Origin: Prevotella sp.
GTDB lineage: Bacteria > Bacteroidota > Bacteroidia > Bacteroidales > Bacteroidaceae
Assembly: GCA_020026195.1 (NCBI GenBank)
Contig: JAHHQW010000019.1
Span: 1 to 38,937 of the forward strand
DNA: 38,937 nt
Direction of reading: 5' to 3'
The notes beneath the pieces were generated by a model that was given only the letters and a program-made list of their open reading frames with translations, was not told the origin of the DNA and did not search any database. This document shows positions 32,387 to 38,937 of this stretch, one piece after another (the stretch's first letter is position 1; each line of letters opens with the position of its first letter). Position numbers and translations under genes: made by a program.

Positions 32387-32403
32387 TCTGACAGGCAAAA
32401 AAT

Positions 32404-33483
32404 ATGCGTAATACGTTTGGAAACATATTCCGTCTTACTTCATTCGGCGAGAGCCACGGCGAGGTAATAGGCGGCGTTATCGACGGTATGCCTGCGGGCA
32501 TTACCATCGACGAGGACTTCGTCAATGCCGAACTGGCACGACGCAGACCAGGACAGAACGCGCTGACTACCGACCGTAAGGAGAAGGACAGGGTATGTTT
32601 TCTAAGCGGCATATTCGAAGGCGTAAGCACAGGATGCCCTATTGGATTCGTCATATACAATGAGACTCATAAGAGTGCCGATTACGACTCTATAAAGGAC
32701 GTATATCGTCCGTCGCATGCTGACTATACTTATCACACGAAATACGGAATACGCGACTATCGTGGTGGTGGCAGAGCGTCTGCACGTATTACCATAAGCA
32801 GATGTGTGGCAGGAGCACTTGCCAAACTTGCGCTGCGTAAGACTGGCATCAGCATAGAGGCTTATACTTCGCAGATTGGCAACATAGCACTGGACAAGGA
32901 CTATAAGAAATATAACTTAGCAGAGGCTGAGAACAATGCAGTACGCTGTCCCGATGCTTCAAAGGCTGCCGATATGGAGAATCTCCTCAAACAGTTAAAG
33001 AATGAGGGAAATACTACCGGCGGTGTGATTACGTGTGTAATCAAGGGCTGTCCCGTAGGTCTCGGCGAACCTGAGTTTGGTAAACTGAATGCTGCACTGG
33101 GTTCGGCAATGTTATCCATCAACGCTGCCAAAGGATTTGAATATGGCGACGGCTTTGATGCAGCCTCATCGTTAGGCAGCAACAACAACGATTCTTTTGC
33201 CACTACCGCATGTGGCGACATCACTACCCTGACTAATCACAGCGGAGGTATTCAGGGCGGCATAAGTAACGGAAGCGACATATATTTCCGTGTTGCCTTC
33301 AAGCCTGTAGCCACCTTAATGATGGAACAGGACACCATAGATACTAAAGGCAATGAAATAACCATGAAGGCTTCAGGACGTCACGACACGTGCGTCGTTC
33401 CGCGTGCAGTACCTATCGTCGAGGCCATGGCTGCAATAACAATCCTCGACTATTATCTTATTAACAAGACTACAAGGATGTAA
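32404..33483 (+). CDS. aroC: Chorismate synthase
   Basis: Last enzyme of the shikimate pathway, converting EPSP to chorismate with reduced FMN. At 359 residues it is full length. Family signatures are FRLTSFGESHGEVIGGVIDG, DYRGGGRASARITI, GGIQGGISNGSDIYFRVAFKP and GRHDTCVVPRAVPIVEAMAA. The start follows slyD by 17 nt, so the two are probably co-transcribed. It is the last core gene before the accessory island. Confidence 0.97.
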   Translation: MRNTFGNIFRLTSFGESHGEVIGGVIDGMPAGITIDEDFVNAELARRRPGQNALTTDRKEKDRVCFLSGIFEGVSTGCPIGFVIYNETHKSADYDSIKDVYRPSHADYTYHTKYGIRDYRGGGRASARITISRCVAGALAKLALRKTGISIEAYTSQIGNIALDKDYKKYNLAEAENNAVRCPDASKAADMENLLKQLKNEGNTTGGVITCVIKGCPVGLGEPEFGKLNAALGSAMLSINAAKGFEYGDGFDAASSLGSNNNDSFATTACGDITTLTNHSGGIQGGISNGSDIYFRVAFKPVATLMMEQDTIDTKGNEITMKASGRHDTCVVPRAVPIVEAMAAITILDYYLINKTTRM

Positions 33484-33511
33484 GTTTAAACCTTTTTGTT
33501 TAAACTTTCTA
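33482..33511 (+). terminator. Intrinsic terminator of aroC
   Basis: AAGTTTAAAC (33482-33491) pairs with GTTTAAACTT (33498-33507), loop CTTTTT, then T-rich sequence. The stem begins within the aroC stop codon, so termination is immediate. Confidence 0.75.
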
Positions 33512-33930
33512 CCCTATTCCCTTTTATCATATTTACAGACGTATATCACGTTCCTACAACTAAGCGAGAAAATAAAAAATTGTGTTCCTATACCTTTAGC
33601 GAAATCGTATATAGCAAAATAAATGCTCAAAGTACTTAATTAAATATTCGAAAACACAAAACATTTTATTACATACAACATCAAACATAATTATAAAAAA
33701 CAGTAACTAAATCGAATTATATTTCATTTTAGTTACCGTTTTTATGATATTTATCTACTCAACTTCCAATACTATAATTGTGAATATGGCTACCTCTACA
33801 ATATTAAAAAAGGCTTATACTATTTGAAAAACAGCTTTAAAAAGTTCTTCTTTGCATAATATATTTTACCAATGTATTCTAATTATTTAATGTATAATTC
33901 TAAGTGCCAATTAATAATCCTTAATCAAAA
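33512..33930. other. A/T-rich intergenic junction between core genome and defence island
   Basis: About 420 bp with no credible gene on either strand. It is more A/T-rich than the core genes to its left. It holds a second terminator at 33696-33743 and otherwise no repeat, tRNA or attachment-site-like sequence that I can see. It marks the boundary between aroC and the accessory genes. Confidence 0.6.
33696..33743. terminator. Long hairpin terminator downstream of the Res gene
   Basis: AAAAAC (33696-33701) plus GTAACTAAA (33703-33711) pair with TTTAGTTAC (33728-33736) plus GTTTTT (33738-33743), with one A/C mismatch. T-runs lie on both outer sides. It is about 190 nt past the Res stop on the minus strand and can stop transcription from either direction. 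Confidence 0.7.
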
Positions 33931-36900
33931 TTACTTCGTTACTAAATTATATAATGTCTGATAATCTTTTACAATTCCATATTGAATTTTATTATCACTA
34001 ATAGCTAGAAAATGCCGACGAGCACATTCTATTTTTGCTTTTTCTACACCACGAAGTTCTGAATCCTTCCAATTAGTACCTTTAGTCTCGGCAATAAAAT
34101 AAATATGCTTTACACTCTTCTCCATAAATACTACTGCCCAATCAGGATTATAATGTCCCATAGGTGTATTGATATAAAATCCACGAGGTAGTTTTGTATA
34201 AACTTCCACATCATTTTGATTCTCCAAAGACTCTGCAAAATTCTTTTCTACACCTTGACTGTCTATTACTACTATATCATAGAGTGATTTTGAACTTTCT
34301 ATTGCATTAACTCCCAAATTACCTCGTATGGTACTTTCAGTAAAAACATCAACATCATACGTGTTAGAAGTACGTTCATACGAAATTTTCTGAATTACTG
34401 CAATAGCTTTTGCATCATTAATAATATTACCCGTTTTAGTAATAAATTCTTCCGGATTCATCTTAAACTGTGCAAACGTGACAGGTTTTATACCCTTTAA
34501 TATCTTGACAATCGTTTTACGAGTAAGTCCTGTTGCATTCACCAAATCACCAATCAAATCATAACGTACACTATTGCCAATGGCTTCTGTAACATGAATG
34601 GTACGTGTTTTAGCAGTAGTCATAGCTACGCCAGCTTGAAGCGATTGCTTATCACGTATATTTTCAAGCGAGCCTCCTTCAACAACAATACGTATCTCTG
34701 TAACATTCAGATATTTATCAATATTTTCTATCGTTTTTTTAATAAGTTCATCCGTACTGAAATCTACTTTATAGTAAGTCTTTATATTAATTTGTTTCCA
34801 TATATCTAAAAACTTCTCTTTAAAAAGATCCTTTCTAAAAGTCGCCACCTTAGGCTTACGTGCATTACCTGGCAACATACTATCAGGATTGAAAATAATC
34901 TCCAGTCTTCTTATGATACCCTCTTTTATTGGATTCCATTCTTCACCCATATCAAGAGTCCCATTCTTTTTATCATTAAAATATTTCTCCGTAAGTTTGC
35001 CTTTCTTTACATAACCATTACAGATTAACTCTTCATGAATTTCACAAGCCAATTCTTTATTGATTACATATTCAGTTCCATCTGTGGAAGTCATTACAAT
35101 ACCCTCGAAAAGATGTGCTGTGACTTGCACTGGACGATCTGCTACATCTTCAGCAAGTTCTGTCTGGAGTCGCTTACTGAAATTATCATAACTTTCACTA
35201 GCTATAACTGTTAGGATGTTTACGTCAAACACACCACTGCCTAATACTTCCTGATCTTGACGTTCTCCATTTTTGTTAACGCATAGACGCATACCACGCC
35301 CCACTTCCTGACGTTTCTTTATTTCGTTAGCAGTATCTTTTAATGTACAAATCTGAAAAACATTCGGATTGTCCCAACCTTCCTTCAGCGCAGAATGAGA
35401 GAATATAAAGCGTACCGGTTCCTCGAAACTCAGCAAACGTTCCTTGTTCTTCATTATCAAATCGTAGGCACGTATTTCATTATCTCCCTCTTTTTCTTTT
35501 GAATCTACAGCTATACCCTTTTTATCCTGAGAAAAATATCCTTGGTGAACCTTGTCAGCTTTGAATTTATTGAGATATTGAAGATAGGCATCATCGTTAA
35601 AAGATGGTTGCATTTCTTCCAAAACACGTTTGTATTCTTCTTCAAACATGTCAGCATATTTCCCATTACTTGTTCCACCCTTGTCATAGATACGATAATT
35701 CTGAACATGGTCTATAAAGAACAGCGATAAAACCTTTATTCCTTTATGAAATAAATCTCTTTCTCTTTCTATATGTGTACGGATGGTTTCACGAATTTGA
35801 ATGCGTCGCAACATATCTTCATTGATTTTGCCAATAGCATCACCTTCATAAATTGTTATTCCATTGAGAAAGCGAACACTACCAGCTACGCCATCAATTC
35901 GTTCTACTACAAAATTATTTTCATATTCAGCCAAACCGCCACTCTGGTCAAAAAGATCGAAGTTCTCACCAACCAACTTTGTTGTTTGTTTGAATCCATT
36001 AGAAGTTTTTATATCATACGAAATACGAGCCCGTGGATTTCCTTTACCTATTACTATTTCATCTAAGTACAAAAAGCCGTTTGTAGCCGTTGAACCATGT
36101 TGGGAGATACCCTTTACTTCTATCTTCTTTACAAGCTTTCTGTTATAGGCATCCATAGCATCCAATCTGTATACCATATTGTAAACATCACCTTTTCGAT
36201 GTGTGGCACTATAAAGCAAAGTAAACAGTGGATGAAATTTTGCAAGTCCTTTACGAGTCGCATTACCTTTGTTAGCACCCAAGACACTCTGTGGCTCATC
36301 AATAATCATAATTGGATTTGTCTGAGCCAGAATATCAATAGGTCTTCTACTACCAAATTCATCACGCTTAGAGAAAATAATACGAGCTGCCGCATCACCC
36401 CCACGACCTTCTTTATTTTTATCTTCATTCATAGAAGTGTTAAAAGCCTGTGTATTGATAATCATAACATGCAGTCCGCTGTCACTAGCAAAACTATCTA
36501 TCTTGGAAAGTTGCTTGGAGTTATAGACAAAAAACTGGATACGCTTGCCGTATTCATTAGCAAAATGTTCCTGCATCGTTTCAAAACTTTTCTGTACACC
36601 TTCACGAATGGCAATGCTGGGTACTACTATAATAAACTTATTCCAACCATACAGTTTGTTCAATTCGTACATTGTCTTGATGTATGTATAAGTCTTACCA
36701 GTACCAGTTTCCATTTCAATGGTGAACATCGGATTTGAAATATCACCTTGCAAATATTCAACAGGGTTAAGTCCCCAGTTCATCTGAATTTGTCTTAGAT
36801 TCTCTGTAATTGACTCCCGATCAAGCATCAACTTCTGATTACCAAAGCCAGTCAAATCGAACACTCCTTTATTCTTACCTTGATCTATCAGGAAATCAGC

Positions 36901-36990
36901 ACTATCACAATATTGCTGACCGATAAATATATCTGTCACACTTTTGGCTGCATCAGCCTGAAAGCGCTGGTATTTATACTTCAGTTTCAT
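33931..36990 (-). CDS. Type III restriction endonuclease Res subunit (SF2 helicase plus nuclease)
   Basis: A 1019-residue ATP-driven restriction subunit. The helicase core has Walker A METGTGKTY (K99), the DEPQ box D231-E-P-Q, a SATHRKGD motif III and FSHSALKEGWDNPNVFQIC with QEVGRGMRLCV (motifs V and VI). The C-terminal PD-(D/E)XK nuclease is complete: D950 in NPDWAV, then E968-T-K970 in IAETKG. Length is normal for Res. By family knowledge it needs a Mod methyltransferase to find its site; none is in the window. It begins 39 nt after the HNH gene with no promoter-like box between, so it is probably the last gene of the same transcript. Base composition is A/T-richer than the core genes, consistent with transfer. 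Confidence 0.93.
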   Translation of the reverse strand: MKLKYKYQRFQADAAKSVTDIFIGQQYCDSADFLIDQGKNKGVFDLTGFGNQKLMLDRESITENLRQIQMNWGLNPVEYLQGDISNPMFTIEMETGTGKTYTYIKTMYELNKLYGWNKFIIVVPSIAIREGVQKSFETMQEHFANEYGKRIQFFVYNSKQLSKIDSFASDSGLHVMIINTQAFNTSMNEDKNKEGRGGDAAARIIFSKRDEFGSRRPIDILAQTNPIMIIDEPQSVLGANKGNATRKGLAKFHPLFTLLYSATHRKGDVYNMVYRLDAMDAYNRKLVKKIEVKGISQHGSTATNGFLYLDEIVIGKGNPRARISYDIKTSNGFKQTTKLVGENFDLFDQSGGLAEYENNFVVERIDGVAGSVRFLNGITIYEGDAIGKINEDMLRRIQIRETIRTHIERERDLFHKGIKVLSLFFIDHVQNYRIYDKGGTSNGKYADMFEEEYKRVLEEMQPSFNDDAYLQYLNKFKADKVHQGYFSQDKKGIAVDSKEKEGDNEIRAYDLIMKNKERLLSFEEPVRFIFSHSALKEGWDNPNVFQICTLKDTANEIKKRQEVGRGMRLCVNKNGERQDQEVLGSGVFDVNILTVIASESYDNFSKRLQTELAEDVADRPVQVTAHLFEGIVMTSTDGTEYVINKELACEIHEELICNGYVKKGKLTEKYFNDKKNGTLDMGEEWNPIKEGIIRRLEIIFNPDSMLPGNARKPKVATFRKDLFKEKFLDIWKQINIKTYYKVDFSTDELIKKTIENIDKYLNVTEIRIVVEGGSLENIRDKQSLQAGVAMTTAKTRTIHVTEAIGNSVRYDLIGDLVNATGLTRKTIVKILKGIKPVTFAQFKMNPEEFITKTGNIINDAKAIAVIQKISYERTSNTYDVDVFTESTIRGNLGVNAIESSKSLYDIVVIDSQGVEKNFAESLENQNDVEVYTKLPRGFYINTPMGHYNPDWAVVFMEKSVKHIYFIAETKGTNWKDSELRGVEKAKIECARRHFLAISDNKIQYGIVKDYQTLYNLVTK

Positions 36991-37029
36991 CCCTCACTCA
37001 TAATTAAAAACGTTTTCTCTATTTCAGAA

Positions 37030-37632
37030 TCAAATATTATTGTTATTGTGTAAATACTCAATCATTGTATAAAACTCACCTAAACATGATTTAGAACTAT
37101 CCAAATGGTCAATAATATCAGTTTCTGATGAATGATTACTTGTAAAGAAATCTATTAACCCTTTCCTTTGTTTAATCAAAGTTTCAGAATTCAAATTATA
37201 AATATCTATCGCTTCTTTCCCTATGTCATCCGTATCGTGTATTAATCCATCCATAGTATACCAAAAATGACAGGCACAATCCGGTTCAAGCGGTGACAAA
37301 AGTGTATCGGTATAAATATTTCCTTTTTTGTGCCCACATTGCGGTTCCACACCAGTGGAAAGATACTTTATACAAGATGCATGAAGGTTATTATAATCCA
37401 ACTCCAAATTCTGATACAATGGATTTCCCTTTGGTTTGAAATGCTCAATATGGCTATCTGTTTCAGATATTCTACGCTCACAATAACAGCATAAATGTTT
37501 TTGTTCACTTATCAATGCATTCTTCAAATCCCTTTTAGGACTTCCATGCAAATCTCTGTATCTAAGTCCTGGATTATCCAGTTTCCAAGTAGTAAATGAA
37601 ACAGGCTCAGATGATTTTATTATATGTTTCAT
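37030..37632 (-). CDS. HNH endonuclease, Septu/retron-associated type (PtuB-like)
   Basis: A 200-residue putative nuclease of the TIGR02646-type HNH family, found with AAA ATPases in Septu and some retron systems. Zinc and catalytic residues are visible: C48-C-Y-C51, S60-H61-I-E-H64-F, LDYNNLHASC (about 78-87) and CGHKKG (about 99-104). The N-terminus IIKSSEPVSFTTWKLDNP is typical. The start overlaps the ATPase stop by 4 nt (ATGA), so the two are translated together. As in Septu, the ATPase is expected to control this nuclease; the pairing is inferred from family and arrangement. Confidence 0.88.
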   Translation of the reverse strand: MKHIIKSSEPVSFTTWKLDNPGLRYRDLHGSPKRDLKNALISEQKHLCCYCERRISETDSHIEHFKPKGNPLYQNLELDYNNLHASCIKYLSTGVEPQCGHKKGNIYTDTLLSPLEPDCACHFWYTMDGLIHDTDDIGKEAIDIYNLNSETLIKQRKGLIDFFTSNHSSETDIIDHLDSSKSCLGEFYTMIEYLHNNNNI

Positions 37633-38906
37633 TGTAACGAACGGCTTTTAATTTCTATAAACTTACGAATCTTTACTAAATCCGGGAAGTCCGGTGACAG
37701 ACTTTCCAATTCAGAACACATTTGTTTGGCTTTGTCAATATCACCATCGTGAATAGATCTATACAACTCCGGAAGCAACTCTTTTTCTATTTTAAAAGGC
37801 AGTTCATTGGTAATACCCATAACATCCTTCAATATTACAGACACCGGCAATGCATAAGATCCTACGTTACATAAAACTTTAACCCCCTCGTCAGTCGACG
37901 ACAATATTCTGAGTTGACGGCTTTGAATATTTGTTATCACCAATGGAGAATGGGTCGTTACAATAAACTGAATATTTGGAAAAGTTTCGCATAATTTTAT
38001 GGCAATTTCTGTCTGCCATTGGGGATGTAAGTGCAAATCCAGTTCATCAATCAAGACAATACCCTCTCCTTGCAAAGGATCATCTAATGTAGGATTCGCT
38101 AAAGTCAGTCTGCGACATAAATCGCCAACTAAAGCCATATAAATCTTTTCTCCATCTGATAGCTGACTAACATTAAGAGAACATCCCTTCTTTTTTATGC
38201 ACATTTGTAACGGGTTTCGTGTTACACGGATTTCATCAAATGCAGGCATAAATTTCCGAATAGAGTTTCGTACAGTCTCAAGAGTTTTATCAGGATGAAA
38301 AGTATTCGGATTACCTCTATTAAATAAATTATAGGACTCTCTCAAATTTTCATTTTCAATATCTTCTTGATTTCTGTACCATTCAAAGAAATTCCTAAAA
38401 TTGGCATCCCCCCTAAGGGAATTCTCATATGCTTCAAATAAATCAAATATATGCGATTTCTTGATACGCAAAGGAATATCTACCACAGCACGACGAACAC
38501 CATATTTTACCAAAATAGGCAATGAAGTCTTTTTTTCTGTCAGTTCAATCTTTTCCCTTATAGAACCGCAATATCTATTTAAGTCTTTAAGGTCTGACAT
38601 ATATTCTTTCGAAAATCCTTTTTGCGTTTTACTTGGTATTAGCAATTTTTCTATTCTATCAAATTGCGCATCAATATATCCAGCCTTATGGCCATTATAT
38701 ATTTCTTCGTCTGATATAAATAATCCCTGAGCTTTTATATTCCGTACTCTCGCTATTATCCAGCTTAATGAAATAGAGATAGCATCCAATATGGTTGATT
38801 TTCCAGACCCATTGGCTCCTACAATTACTGTCATATTTTTATCAAAATCCAATTGGACATTTTGACAACCTCTAAAATTATGTATCTTAATATTGTTTAG
38901 TTTCAT
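37629..38906 (-). CDS. AAA family ATPase, SMC/RecF-like (PtuA-like)
   Basis: A 425-residue ABC-type ATPase of the OLD/RecF/PtuA group. Walker A is G30-ANGSGK36-S37-T38; the ABC signature is LSDGEKIYMALVG; Walker B is GIVLIDELDLHLHP, followed by the H-loop FIVTTHSPLVI. A helical insertion (about residues 50-220) replaces the long coiled coil of SMC proteins. No TOPRIM domain is present, which separates it from OLD nucleases. Length and partner fit PtuA of Septu or of retron Ec78-type systems. The 31 bp upstream to the window edge are entirely A/T with no TAnnTTTG box, so an upstream gene or promoter may lie outside. Confidence 0.88.
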   Translation of the reverse strand: MKLNNIKIHNFRGCQNVQLDFDKNMTVIVGANGSGKSTILDAISISLSWIIARVRNIKAQGLFISDEEIYNGHKAGYIDAQFDRIEKLLIPSKTQKGFSKEYMSDLKDLNRYCGSIREKIELTEKKTSLPILVKYGVRRAVVDIPLRIKKSHIFDLFEAYENSLRGDANFRNFFEWYRNQEDIENENLRESYNLFNRGNPNTFHPDKTLETVRNSIRKFMPAFDEIRVTRNPLQMCIKKKGCSLNVSQLSDGEKIYMALVGDLCRRLTLANPTLDDPLQGEGIVLIDELDLHLHPQWQTEIAIKLCETFPNIQFIVTTHSPLVITNIQSRQLRILSSTDEGVKVLCNVGSYALPVSVILKDVMGITNELPFKIEKELLPELYRSIHDGDIDKAKQMCSELESLSPDFPDLVKIRKFIEIKSRSLQ

Positions 38907-38937
38907 ATTTTTTTATTTTTATTAAAAATAAAATTAT

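Noticed and set aside
31457..32398. 313-residue minus-strand open frame across the end of the TonB receptor and slyD
   Set aside because: It lies wholly antisense to two clear genes, has low-complexity Ala/Thr and Cys content caused by the Cys-rich tail codons, and has no recognisable domain or promoter.
36097..36738. 213-residue plus-strand open frame inside the Res gene
   Set aside because: Antisense to Res helicase motifs, with no family resemblance.
1..38937. tRNA, rRNA, insertion sequences, CRISPR arrays
   Set aside because: I scanned the intergenic stretches for T-loop sequences, transposase motifs and regular repeats and found none.

Overview
The window reads as chromosomal DNA from a Bacteroidales bacterium, most likely a Prevotella/Segatella-type member of the Prevotellaceae. 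Three things point there. Many start sites have the Bacteroidota -7 promoter box TAnnTTTG, in two cases with TTTG exactly 19 bp upstream, and Shine-Dalgarno sequences are mostly absent. The gene families are typical of the group: an RprX/RprY two-component pair, a eukaryote/archaeal-type ProRS, a CarboxypepD_reg-type TonB receptor, an M64 peptidase and a GH130 phosphorylase. The species call is inference; no rRNA or tRNA gene is present to anchor it.

Layout. 1-5.8 kb: holA (DNA polymerase III delta) diverges from a small stand-alone HsdR-N-type nuclease domain. A tight leftward operon follows: OmpA-like lipoprotein, MtgA transglycosylase, PcrA/UvrD helicase. 5.9-13.2 kb (rightward): proS with a strong terminator, a multi-pass membrane protein, PBP1A, then an AmpG-like MFS transporter paired with a GH130 glycoside phosphorylase. 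13.3-17.8 kb (rightward): a consensus promoter drives a degenerate HPPK-like protein, a secreted M64 peptidase, a TPR protein, an EamA permease and an MltF-like lytic transglycosylase lipoprotein. Several of these genes touch or overlap. 17.9-21.7 kb: rplU-rpmA, a degenerate CPBP-like membrane protein, and rprX-rprY. 21.8-25.5 kb: glyA, pyrB-pyrI and cutC. 25.6-29.4 kb: a FadL-like outer-membrane protein and a Trp/Tyr/Gly-rich secreted protein run left; prmA diverges across a palindrome-bearing intergenic region. 29.4-33.5 kb: a TonB-dependent receptor, a SlyD-type FKBP with a Cys/His tail, and aroC.

33.5-38.9 kb is an accessory island. A visibly A/T-rich, gene-free junction of about 450 bp is followed by three genes on the minus strand. 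In transcription order they are an SMC/RecF-like AAA ATPase (PtuA-like), an HNH nuclease of the Septu/retron-associated type (PtuB-like) overlapping it by 4 nt, and 39 nt later a full-length type III restriction Res subunit. No Mod methyltransferase is in the window; it, or a retron reverse transcriptase, may lie just beyond the right edge. This composite of a Septu-like pair transcribed into a type III Res gene is the best candidate for an unusual defence system here.

The rest is mostly core metabolism and envelope biogenesis. Four peptidoglycan or lipoprotein genes (mtgA, PBP1A, mltF-like, ompA-like) lie within 13 kb of each other.
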